In this document: positions 9,081 to 16,598 of the stretch, piece after piece
Layout: each line of letters begins with the position of its first letter
How positions within the stretch are numbered: the stretch's first letter is position 1
Origin: Verrucomicrobiales bacterium
Lineage (GTDB): Bacteria; Verrucomicrobiota; Verrucomicrobiia; Verrucomicrobiales; DEV007
Length of the DNA stretch: 60,370 nucleotides
Direction of reading: 5' to 3'
NCBI GenBank assembly: GCA_022361255.1
Contig: JAKSBG010000378.1
Span: forward strand, 1-60,370
Position numbers and translations under genes: made by a program
The notes under the pieces: model-generated
Seen by the model: the letters and a program-made list of their open reading frames with translations, nothing else
Databases searched by the model: none
Told to the model about the DNA's origin: nothing

Positions 9081-9943
9081 AAAATCCAGTATTTGTAAGA
9101 GGTTACAGCAGATCGGGAGGCACTCTCCTTGTCACCTTGCTCGATGCACACCGCAATATTGCGATGTCGTATGAGCAGTATCCCAACATGCTTTTTGACG
9201 GAGGTAAACCTCTGACGTTCCGTGAACTGGGGGATTATCTGGCGAAATACAAAGCCAAAGGAGACAAGTCTGACGTCCCGGAAAAGGTGAAAACTTTTGT
9301 GAAGCGCTGGGTGCGTTCCGGGCTATCGATCCACGATCTGGTGGGGAGCTTCGATTCTCTTGTGGACGGGAATGCCGAAAGCGAAATGAGCATCATTGAT
9401 GCTCTGGAGTTTATCGCGCTCGGTGCGGAGATTAAAATGGAAAGAGAACACGCCCTCCGCTGGGGGATGAAGTGCAACAATCGCTACAAGAATTACCTGA
9501 CTGCATTTCCGGAGGCGAAATTCCTGAACATCACGAGGGATTGCAGGGATGTCGCATCGAGCCAGCTGAACACGGGGTCTTTCAATAAAACGGCTGAGGA
9601 AATTGCGAAAGGTTGGGTGCAGACGTATCGAAAGTTTGAAGCCTTTGCGACAGAAAGCCCTGATCATTGCATGCAGGTTCCCTACGAGGCACTGGCGGAA
9701 AATCCGGATGAGTACATCGACAAGATTTGTGAGTTTCTCGGTGAGCCGATCGATCCCCGGATGAAAAGTCACAATGAACAGGATCTTACTATTTTTAAAA
9801 CGAACCACCTTTCCGGAGAGCGAATCAGCAGGCCGATTGATACTTCGCAAATTGGACGGTGGAAAAAGGATCTGAATGAAGACCATCTAAAGGAGATTTA
9901 TGCTGTTGCAGGCGATCTTCTCGACACGTTGGGGTATGTGTGA
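9077..9943 (+). CDS. sulfotransferase family protein
   Basis: 288 residues. VRGYSRSGGTLLVTLLDAH (residues 7-25) is a clear 5'-phosphosulfate loop with the first helix. FLNITRDCRDVASSQL (about 150-165) is the 3'-phosphate-binding segment. The C-terminal ISRPIDTSQIGRWKKDL matches the late RxxxxxxxGxWK region of sulfotransferases that contacts the PAPS ribose-phosphate. It is translationally coupled to the NodB-like gene upstream. With the gene at 1650 it makes two candidate sulfotransferases in the cluster and suggests a sulfated polymer. After the TGA the same frame stays open for 45 more codons (9944-10081). Confidence 0.8.
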   Translation: MKNPVFVRGYSRSGGTLLVTLLDAHRNIAMSYEQYPNMLFDGGKPLTFRELGDYLAKYKAKGDKSDVPEKVKTFVKRWVRSGLSIHDLVGSFDSLVDGNAESEMSIIDALEFIALGAEIKMEREHALRWGMKCNNRYKNYLTAFPEAKFLNITRDCRDVASSQLNTGSFNKTAEEIAKGWVQTYRKFEAFATESPDHCMQVPYEALAENPDEYIDKICEFLGEPIDPRMKSHNEQDLTIFKTNHLSGERISRPIDTSQIGRWKKDLNEDHLKEIYAVAGDLLDTLGYV

Positions 9944-10081
9944 CTCGGCCATTCTCTATTCTCACAGAGGTATGAATATGGAGCCCTGAGGGGAGTTGCT
10001 GAGCTTTGTCAACAAATCGTTGGAGGAAGAGATTTTCTCACTCGGTTCTTCCATCAAGGAGATTATGTCGATGCGAATTAA
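9944..10081 (+). pseudogene. possible coding remnant, 45 codons in frame after a stop
   Basis: Directly after the sulfotransferase TGA, the same frame continues open for 45 codons to TAA at 10079-10081, with a protein-like composition (for example LRGVAELCQQIVGGRDF). Its last codons before the stop, GTC GAT GCG AAT, share the 12-mer TGTCGATGCGAA in frame with bases 5-16 at the left edge of the window. I read this tentatively as the truncated remnant of a second copy of the left-edge gene. A 45-codon open frame alone is not rare, so confidence is low. Confidence 0.25.
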
Positions 10082-10114
10082 AGTGACAGGTTTTACTTAA
10101 ACTGACTAATTACT

Positions 10115-10813
10115 ATGTTAACGGACCCTAAGGAGATAGAAATTATTTCGAAGGCCAGACAGCCGAATGTTCGGGATCCTAAGAGGAAGAGGGAACCCTT
10201 TAATCGAATATTTGAAGATTTTCTTTCAAGTGTGGATTTAAACGGGAGAAGTGTGATTGATCTCGGTCCCGGGCAGTTTGATTTCTGCACTATTGCAGAA
10301 GAACGTGGTGCTTCCAATTGTACTGCGATTGATATTGATCCTGCTGTCGTTGCCCTTGGTCGGCACCGGGGGTATACAGTATCAGAGGCATGCCTCCAGG
10401 AACTTGCTTCAAATCCGATTGCAGAGAGGGTTTTTGACGGGGTGTTCTGTAAATATTCTTTCAATGCATTTTGGTATGTGGGCAACGAAAATGAGCACAG
10501 AAAATTTTTGGATTCACTCACGAATATGATTGGCGAAGATGGATGGTCCTGGTTGTCGCCGTGGAACGGAGTGCCTCGTGGTATCACTGAGAACTCAGCG
10601 GCTGAGTTTCAGCGTAATTACTTTATTGAGAAAGGGTTTTCGGTTTATGAATTAGACGTTGAGCAGTCGAAGGTATATGGCGTTCACGGAAAGACATACA
10701 ACCGCCCGATTTTCACCCGTAACCTTCCTGAAGTTTCGAATATTGAGATAATTCATTCAACTGAGGGGAAAAGCGTGTTTTCACGATTTTTGAGACGACT
10801 GTTTTCAGAATAA
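10115..10813 (+). CDS. SAM-dependent methyltransferase, AT-rich
   Basis: 232-residue class I methyltransferase. Motif I is SVIDLGPGQFDFC (about residues 46-58), the acidic ribose-binding residues are in TAIDIDPAVV (about 69-78), and VFDGVFCKYSFNAF (about 107-120) fits motifs II-III. Base composition is strikingly different from the neighbours: 10201-10260 is 19 of 60 G+C. This suggests recent acquisition independent of the rest of the cluster. It stands apart, with 171 bp upstream (mostly the remnant) and 124 bp downstream. The acceptor is unknown. Confidence 0.75.
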   Translation: MLTDPKEIEIISKARQPNVRDPKRKREPFNRIFEDFLSSVDLNGRSVIDLGPGQFDFCTIAEERGASNCTAIDIDPAVVALGRHRGYTVSEACLQELASNPIAERVFDGVFCKYSFNAFWYVGNENEHRKFLDSLTNMIGEDGWSWLSPWNGVPRGITENSAAEFQRNYFIEKGFSVYELDVEQSKVYGVHGKTYNRPIFTRNLPEVSNIEIIHSTEGKSVFSRFLRRLFSE

Positions 10814-10937
10814 TCCAGAGAGGAAGAGTGTCTCAATAGATACGAGATTATGGGGTTTGGTCGGTGTCGGCATAATGAATGCTGGATTTCGTTAACTTAT
10901 TCCACAGAAGTTTACGGATGAGGACATCGCATTTTTT
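10814..10937. other. intergenic gap with no gene
   Basis: 124 bp between the AT-rich methyltransferase and the second NodB-like gene. I see no tRNA, terminator hairpin or array unit here. It shares the 12-mer GGGTTTGGTCGG (10853-10864) with array A at 23539-23550, but lacks the 22-bp periodic units. Confidence 0.4.
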
Positions 10938-12617
10938 ATGAGAATTCGTGACCGTTACAGGACTTTCCTCGAATTTTTCGGCACGACTGTGCCGATGCGG
11001 GAAATGGCGTCCGACAGCGGGCTCACGGGGATCGGGCTGAGGCATGATGTCGATCACTCCCTCGAAGCAGCCCTGGCCATGGCTGAAGTCGAGAGGGAAT
11101 TCGGAATTCGTTCCACCTACTATCTGTTGCCCACCACGAAATACTGGGGTGCGGACGGATTTTCCGAAGCATGCCGGATGTTTCAGGAATGGGGGCATGA
11201 GGTGGGCTATCACTGCAATGTGGTAGCGGAATGGTACCGGGGTGAAGTGGATTCCATGGAGGAGGGAATCAAAAGGCAGACGAATGATCTTACGAATGCC
11301 GGAGTGGATCTGACAGGGTGGGCGGCTCATGGTGATCCCGACTGCTACAAGGGAGGCTTTGCCAACTACTGGATGGCTCGGGAATTGAGGGGCGGGGACC
11401 CCATGGATACGGAAACCGGTATTTCAGCAGAAGGAGTTCGTGATCCGAGAGAGAGGTACCAGTTGCGCTATCCCGCGAATCACAAGGTGGCCAGTCTCCG
11501 GGGATCAGAAGAGGATCTCTGGCAGGTAGAGATGTCCGGTCATGGCTACCTCTATCATGCTGCACACGTCCCCTGTGACCGCTACTTTTCCGATTCGGGG
11601 GGAAGCTGGGTCCGGAGCGGTACTCCCCTCGAGGCTGAGAAAAGTGAGGAGGAAAGATGGCAGGTTCTGGTTCATCCCGAGTACTGGGTCGATACCCCTT
11701 CGATTCGCGGTTTCGAAGGGACCGGGACGGTGACGCTTTCCTATCCTCATTCAGCGACAACCCGGGTATTGAAGGCAGAGGCGGAGCACATTTCTGCCCT
11801 TCGGGAGGGGGAGGATGGCTTCGACCAGAGCTTTTCGATATCCCGCGAACGAGATACGCTCCTGCTGGGGGCTGGTTCGAAGTATCGAAGTCTCTTTCAA
11901 AACTGGAGTTGGCGAAAAATGGCCGGGGGCGGACAGAATCATTCCCCGGCTTTGCTTCTCGATTCACCACCCCACGAAAAGGCCGGCGCCCGGGAAGAAT
12001 TTGGAGACTGGACCGTCTGCGCTGTCGATCCGGGAGGTGCGGGAGCGACAGGGGGAATCCTGCAGGCAGGGGACAATCAGGCGTTCTCGTTTGAACCGCA
12101 ACCGGACGAGGAAAGCGGTGCCTGCTGTTTCCTCGAAGACGGGGTTGAGATACAGGGCAGGGAGATTACCCGGGGCGTTACGGGGAAGAGGGGAAAGGCC
12201 CAGGCCTGCATGGAGTGGGAGATTGAGTTTTCCGCTCCGTCGCCAGGTTGCGGATTGTATCTCGCAGAATTCAAAGGAAGGCTGCGCCGGCCCTTCAACA
12301 GCCTTCTGCATCGATTGACTTTGATCGCGGGGAAGCCCTTTGCTTCGGCGATGTATTTTCTCCTTTTTTCCCGGCTCCTGTCGGAGCCCCCGGTCCGGTT
12401 GAACAGCTGGAAAATGCTGACAACTCTTCCTGCTGGACACTGGACGGTCCTGATCCGGGGCGGTAAGGCCCCGTTTTGCGAGGCTGCCGTTCCGGCCTTG
12501 CGAACCCGGAAAGAGACGGGCGAAATTACCGTCCATTCCGTAAAAAAGAGGGAAGTTCTTTCGGGTTTTGCCCCCTCTGTTCCTTTCGTGAGATCCCTGC
12601 TGAAAGCCGGATTATAA
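10938..12617 (+). CDS. NodB-like deacetylase-fold protein with a large C-terminal extension
   Basis: 559 residues in two parts. Residues 1-280 resemble the 8109 protein: GLRHDVDHS (R35, H36, D37, D39, H40) is the metal/catalytic strand, EVGYHCNVVAEW (about 92-103) carries the next histidine, and VLVHPEYWVDT (about 243-253) the late histidine. Residues about 300-559 have no motif I recognise; they are rich in beta-prone stretches and short hydrophobic strands and could be a sandwich domain that recognises the substrate or modifies it further. There is no signal peptide. It is followed 19 bp later by a GT2-like gene. Deacetylase activity is inferred from fold motifs only. Confidence 0.55.
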   Translation: MRIRDRYRTFLEFFGTTVPMREMASDSGLTGIGLRHDVDHSLEAALAMAEVEREFGIRSTYYLLPTTKYWGADGFSEACRMFQEWGHEVGYHCNVVAEWYRGEVDSMEEGIKRQTNDLTNAGVDLTGWAAHGDPDCYKGGFANYWMARELRGGDPMDTETGISAEGVRDPRERYQLRYPANHKVASLRGSEEDLWQVEMSGHGYLYHAAHVPCDRYFSDSGGSWVRSGTPLEAEKSEEERWQVLVHPEYWVDTPSIRGFEGTGTVTLSYPHSATTRVLKAEAEHISALREGEDGFDQSFSISRERDTLLLGAGSKYRSLFQNWSWRKMAGGGQNHSPALLLDSPPHEKAGAREEFGDWTVCAVDPGGAGATGGILQAGDNQAFSFEPQPDEESGACCFLEDGVEIQGREITRGVTGKRGKAQACMEWEIEFSAPSPGCGLYLAEFKGRLRRPFNSLLHRLTLIAGKPFASAMYFLLFSRLLSEPPVRLNSWKMLTTLPAGHWTVLIRGGKAPFCEAAVPALRTRKETGEITVHSVKKREVLSGFAPSVPFVRSLLKAGL

Positions 12618-12636
12618 TTACGCACAATCGAATTTT

Positions 12637-13632
12637 ATGAGCTCTGATAATGAACCAATCCTCCTTTCAGTGGGGGTTCCCGCTTACCAGTCGAAAGATG
12701 TGAGTTGGCTGTCCCTGTTGGGCCTTTCGAAGCAGAAAGGTGTTCCGGTTCCCTGGGAGGTTGTGATTTGTCAGGAGGACGATTCGATTGACGAGGCGCT
12801 TCTTGAGGAAATGCGGGAGCCTCTCCAGTCGGCCGGCTGCAGGAGAATTGAGGTAGTCAAACTGGAGGAGTGGATTCCCCTGTCTCTGAAATGGATTCAG
12901 ATACGCGATTCTCTCAGCGACACTTCAGAGGTATTCCTGCTGCAGGGAGTAGACGATTTTCCTCACCCGGACCGTCTCGCCTCTTCCTGGGAGGCGCTGA
13001 AAAATGATGCGGACTGCGACTGGTTCCACTGGAAGAACATGCTCTTCTTTGATTTCAATTTTGAAACGTGGTCAGAGTTTCGCGGAGGGGAAAAGCCCCC
13101 CCTGCCGGTTCCGCGAAAGGGTTGGACCCACCACCCCTGCTGCCCGAACATGGCAACTCGAACCCGTTACCTCGACTTTCTGAAAGAAGAAGAGGTGAAG
13201 AGAGGAGTGGATGGCTGGATCTTCTACAGCATTCAGGATGGACTCAAGAGAAAGCCGGTAATCCGCGAGGGGGAGGACAGGGAACAACGCCTTGGTTTTG
13301 GAACTACGGGGTTCAATCACCTGAGTGTATCGAGAATCAAAATGGGGAGATCACCGCAGCCGCCGATTTTCCCCTGTGACTATTCGCTGGAGGAAGTATT
13401 GGAGCCTGAAGTGGCGAAACGGGTCTACGAAATGTGTGACCAGTCCCGTAAGAAGACACTGAATCTTCTGCTCGATGAGCTTGAAGTGAGCGAGAGCAAA
13501 CTGAATTCTCTCCGCGCCTTCGTTTCGAAATATGGATGGATTCGCAAGGCGATGCGCCCGGCATTCTTTTTGCTGCGGGCTGCCCGTTCGATTTCCGGAA
13601 GGGGAGGCAAAAAGAGCACCCGCTTGAGGTAG
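12637..13632 (+). CDS. glycosyltransferase family 2-like protein
   Basis: 331 residues. LLSVGVPAYQSKDVSWLSLLGLS (residues 9-31) is the GT-A nucleotide-binding start, EVVICQEDDSIDE (about 41-53) the second strand, and FLLQGVDDFPHPDRL (about 92-106) occupies the DxD position that holds the metal and sugar nucleotide. The C-terminus (about 270-331) is basic and partly hydrophobic (AFFLLRAARS), which could tether it to the membrane. The DxD region is unusual (GVDD rather than a clean DxD). It lies between a NodB-like gene and a GT4 gene. Donor and acceptor unknown. Confidence 0.7.
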   Translation: MSSDNEPILLSVGVPAYQSKDVSWLSLLGLSKQKGVPVPWEVVICQEDDSIDEALLEEMREPLQSAGCRRIEVVKLEEWIPLSLKWIQIRDSLSDTSEVFLLQGVDDFPHPDRLASSWEALKNDADCDWFHWKNMLFFDFNFETWSEFRGGEKPPLPVPRKGWTHHPCCPNMATRTRYLDFLKEEEVKRGVDGWIFYSIQDGLKRKPVIREGEDREQRLGFGTTGFNHLSVSRIKMGRSPQPPIFPCDYSLEEVLEPEVAKRVYEMCDQSRKKTLNLLLDELEVSESKLNSLRAFVSKYGWIRKAMRPAFFLLRAARSISGRGGKKSTRLR

Positions 13633-13684
13633 TCTCGGAATTGCGGGCGAACAGTCCTGGAGATTGAAAAAAGAAGGGGGACGG

Positions 13685-14941
13685 ATGCCGAAGAGAATCT
13701 GGATGCTGCACCACTACGGCGGGCCGGAAGGTTTCGGTCGATTCAGTCGTGCGGCGGCTTTGGCAAACGTGTTATCCGGAAACGGATTTCAAGTGCGCGT
13801 TTTCTTCGCCTCTCATCATCACTTGTCTCCTCATGTGGGAAGCGGGGATGCCGCCGATGACTCGGGCGCCGTTTTTTCGGCAATTCCCTGTCGTCCCTAT
13901 CAGGGGAACGGGTGGAGTCGCATTGGCAACATGCGGGATTTTGCCAGGGGGGTTGAAAGGATCGCAAATGAGGTGCCGGAAGAGGAGCGTCCTGATGTGG
14001 TGGTGGCATCTCTTCCGCATCCGTGGGTAGCGGTAGCCGCTATTCGAATGAAGAAGCGCTATGGTGTGAAGTTCGTTCTGGAGATTCGTGATATCTGGCC
14101 GGAATCGGTTGTTCAGCTGGGCGGAGTTTCGTCGTTTCATCCTTTCATCCAGTGGGTTTCCTTTCTCATCCGGTCTGCCTACCGGAATTGTGACGGTCTC
14201 GTATCGGTGCTTCCGGGAGCGACACCCTATTTCCGGGAACAGCTTTCGGGGCGTTCCGGAGTGAAGATTGCGGAAATCCCGAACGGGGTTTGGGTAAAGA
14301 AATCGAAAGAGGGTGTCGAACTGCCGCTGCCGGAGCCACACCGGGAAGCGATTGAGAGAATTCGCGAATCGGGACTCGTCGTGATCGGGTATGCGGGAGC
14401 GATGGGACCTCCCAACGCCCTGAGAAAGCTGGTCGATCTGCAGAACTGGCAAAAAGAACAGGGCGTGGAGATCCCCTATCGAATCCTTCTTGTGGGAAGC
14501 GGATCTGAGAAAGGGCTTCTCGAGGAAGCGGAGCAGTCGAGTGACGATCCGGTTTTTCGTGTTCTTCCCCGGCTTGAGAAATCGGAAGTGCCGGCATTTC
14601 TTTCACGGGTCGATGCAGCTCTGGTTCTCTGGAACAGCGTCCCCGTATACCAGCATGGCGTCAGTCCGAACAAAGTTTGGGAATATTTTGCGGTTGGGAA
14701 ACCGGTACTGTGGGCAGGGGAAACCGGGTTTGATCCGGTTTCGCAGAGTGGGGGAGGTCTTGCTCAGGCCGCCACAGATCCTGCCGCGCTTCATCAACTT
14801 TTTGTAGCATTCTGTGAGAATTCCAGGGAAGAGAGGGAAGTTATGGGAAGTCGGGGACGCCGCTACGTGGAAGAACACGGTGATTGGGGAAAACTGGGGA
14901 GGGCGTTCTCTGATTTTCTGTCCGGGATTCCTGCTGCTTGA
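13685..14941 (+). CDS. glycosyltransferase family 4 (WbuB-like)
   Basis: About 418-residue GT-B enzyme. The N-terminus MPKRIWMLHHYGGPEGFGRF followed by helix SRAAALANVLSGNGFQVRVF is typical of GT4 WbuB-like transferases. VLEIRDIWPES (about 133-143) is a highly typical family motif. GYAGAMGPPN (about 232-241) begins the nucleotide-binding half, and the donor loop is SPNKVWEYFAVGKPVLW (about 322-338). ATG 13685 is chosen because AAGAAGGGGG at 13671-13680 is a good ribosome site; an upstream TTG at 13664 has none. Its stop overlaps the following SDR start. WbuB-type enzymes often add an amino sugar to the first lipid-linked residue, which fits the downstream genes. Confidence 0.85.
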   Translation: MPKRIWMLHHYGGPEGFGRFSRAAALANVLSGNGFQVRVFFASHHHLSPHVGSGDAADDSGAVFSAIPCRPYQGNGWSRIGNMRDFARGVERIANEVPEEERPDVVVASLPHPWVAVAAIRMKKRYGVKFVLEIRDIWPESVVQLGGVSSFHPFIQWVSFLIRSAYRNCDGLVSVLPGATPYFREQLSGRSGVKIAEIPNGVWVKKSKEGVELPLPEPHREAIERIRESGLVVIGYAGAMGPPNALRKLVDLQNWQKEQGVEIPYRILLVGSGSEKGLLEEAEQSSDDPVFRVLPRLEKSEVPAFLSRVDAALVLWNSVPVYQHGVSPNKVWEYFAVGKPVLWAGETGFDPVSQSGGGLAQAATDPAALHQLFVAFCENSREEREVMGSRGRRYVEEHGDWGKLGRAFSDFLSGIPAA

Positions 14942-15876
14942 TTTTGAGGGTTCTGGTCACAGGTGCTAACGGGTTCGTCGGAAGCCATCTAATCCCTGCT
15001 TTGCGGCACAGGGGCATGACGGTTTGCGGCGCGCAAAGGACAGGGAATCCGGACAAGGATTCCCTGATTTCTTATACGGACGGCCGCTCTCTCAGGCCGT
15101 ATTTGAGCGAGTTCGATGCCGTGGTTCATGCGGCGGGTGCTGCCCATTTCCGGGAGAAAGGAGCGAGTGAATATCGGGAGAGAATGTTCGCGGGGAACAG
15201 GGACTTAACCCGCGACCTGGTGAATGCGGTTCGTTCCGCCGGCGGTCCGCGAACCTTTGTCCATATCAGTAGTATCGCAGCCAGCGGAATCACCCGCGCT
15301 TCCGACCCGGTCGACGAGACGGCGGAAGCCGATCCGGAGAAAGCATCCGCTTATGCGCTCTCCAAGCTGGCAGCTGAACAGGAGGTTCTGACGCTGAGTG
15401 GGAGCGGATGCACAGGCGTTAACCTCAGGCCGCCTCTGATCTATGGCAGTGGAGCAAAAGGCAACTGGGGCTTTCTCCAGTCCATCGCGGAAAAAGGGAT
15501 CCCGCTGCCCTTCAAGCTTGTCCGAAACAGACGATCCCTTCTCTCGGTCGAAAATCTGGCCGATCTGGTCTACCGGATTCTGATTGAGACGGCATCAGGT
15601 GGAAATTCGGGAACCTACAATGTTGCTGATCCGGGGACGGTGTCTCTGCCGGAAATCCTTGATGCTCTCAGTGAAGGGGTGGAAAAACCGTTGCGACTCA
15701 TCCCTGTTCCTGTAGGCCTTCTGGAGTTGGCCTTAAGAGCTTGTGGAAAAAAGCGATTGATAGACGGTATGCTCGGCGATCTCGTTCTCAACACGACAAA
15801 AGTGGAGACGGAATTTTCGTGGACTCCACCTGTCTCCACCCGTATGGGAATCATAAATTCCATTCGCAACTCCTAA
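14938..15876 (+). CDS. NAD-dependent sugar epimerase/reductase (SDR; WbpV/WreQ-like)
   Basis: 312-residue extended SDR. VTGANGFVGSH (about 6-16) is the dinucleotide-binding loop, HAAGAAHF (about 64-71) the second glycine region, SSIAASG (about 110-116) holds the catalytic Ser and YALSKLAAEQ (about 138-147) the YxxxK pair. It starts at TTG 14938 overlapping the upstream stop (TTGA), with TTG 14944 as an alternative. Its position directly before a short initiating sugar transferase and a WbpM-like dehydratase copies the wbpV-wbpL-wbpM and wreQ-wreU-wreV arrangements. In those, the SDR reduces the 4-keto sugar to give QuiNAc or FucNAc. That role is inferred from synteny. Confidence 0.8.
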   Translation: MILRVLVTGANGFVGSHLIPALRHRGMTVCGAQRTGNPDKDSLISYTDGRSLRPYLSEFDAVVHAAGAAHFREKGASEYRERMFAGNRDLTRDLVNAVRSAGGPRTFVHISSIAASGITRASDPVDETAEADPEKASAYALSKLAAEQEVLTLSGSGCTGVNLRPPLIYGSGAKGNWGFLQSIAEKGIPLPFKLVRNRRSLLSVENLADLVYRILIETASGGNSGTYNVADPGTVSLPEILDALSEGVEKPLRLIPVPVGLLELALRACGKKRLIDGMLGDLVLNTTKVETEFSWTPPVSTRMGIINSIRNS

Positions 15877-15898
15877 GCTTCTGAAAACCGCCTTTTGA

Positions 15899-16468
15899 AT
15901 GAGTCATCTTTTTCAGCGAATCGTCGCAGCGGGCCTCCTGATTCCGGGGGCTCCTCTAATCGGGCTCCTGGTCCTCTGGGTCCGTTTTGATTCCCCGGGC
16001 GGAGCGATCTTTTCCCAACCGCGAGTAGGAAAAGGGAAGCGGGAATTTCGATGCCTCAAGTTGCGGACGATGAAAACGGGAACCGCACAGCGCGGGACTC
16101 ACGAAGTTTCCCGATCCGCCGTCACGCGCGCGGGAAAGATCATGAGGGCGTCGAAACTGGATGAGCTGCCGCAGCTGTGGAATATTTTACGGGGGGAAAT
16201 GAATTTCGTCGGGCCGAGGCCGTGCCTGCCTTCTCAGGAGGAGTTGATTCAGGAGCGCGATGCACGCGGCGTATATTCCGTGCTTCCCGGTATCACTGGA
16301 TTGGCGCAAGTGTCAGGAATTGACATGTCTGATCCCGTGAGACTCGCCGATTGCGATGCCGAATATCTGCGTCAGCGTTCCTTTTGGTTCGACCTTAAGC
16401 TCTTGATGAGGACCTTTTCTCCGATATCTTTGCAGGATCGCGTGAGCGGGAAAGAACAAGGGTCCTGA
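15899..16468 (+). CDS. initiating undecaprenyl-phosphate sugar-phosphate transferase (PglC-like)
   Basis: Monotopic phosphoglycosyl transferase of minimal size (189 residues, like PglC, lacking the large N-terminal membrane region of WcaJ/WbaP). Residues 5-28 form the re-entrant hydrophobic helix. KLRTMKTG (about 54-61), SKLDELPQLWNILRGEMNFV (catalytic Asp-Glu pair near 86-87) and GPRP (about 103-106) are the family core. PGITGLAQVSG (about 128-138) completes it. It loads the first sugar phosphate onto undecaprenyl phosphate at the inner membrane and so starts the repeat unit. The adjacent SDR and dehydratase suggest UDP-4-keto-6-deoxy-GlcNAc, UDP-QuiNAc or UDP-FucNAc as donor. Confidence 0.9.
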   Translation: MSHLFQRIVAAGLLIPGAPLIGLLVLWVRFDSPGGAIFSQPRVGKGKREFRCLKLRTMKTGTAQRGTHEVSRSAVTRAGKIMRASKLDELPQLWNILRGEMNFVGPRPCLPSQEELIQERDARGVYSVLPGITGLAQVSGIDMSDPVRLADCDAEYLRQRSFWFDLKLLMRTFSPISLQDRVSGKEQGS

Positions 16469-16598
16469 GTCTGACAAATGAGCCCGTTTTCCAGCTTTTT
16501 TCCAGCCTGAACAGGCGCTACAGAACTGTATTCCCCCGATCCCTGAGTGTATTCCTTCTCCCGTCCTGAACGGTTGCGTGATTTGAAACAATAAGCCA

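Noticed and set aside
10853-10864. 12-mer GGGTTTGGTCGG shared with array A (23539-23550)
   Set aside because: The 9-mer itself matches at only 6 of 9 positions here and there are no phased units; probably chance.
14457-14465. AACAGGGCG in the GT4 gene
   Set aside because: Single imperfect unit with no neighbours at 22 bp.
15196-15215. AACAGGGAC and AACCCGCGA 11 bp apart near the place an array would be predicted by the 8-kb spacing
   Set aside because: Both are imperfect, the step is 11 not 22, no third unit exists, and they encode ordinary SDR residues.
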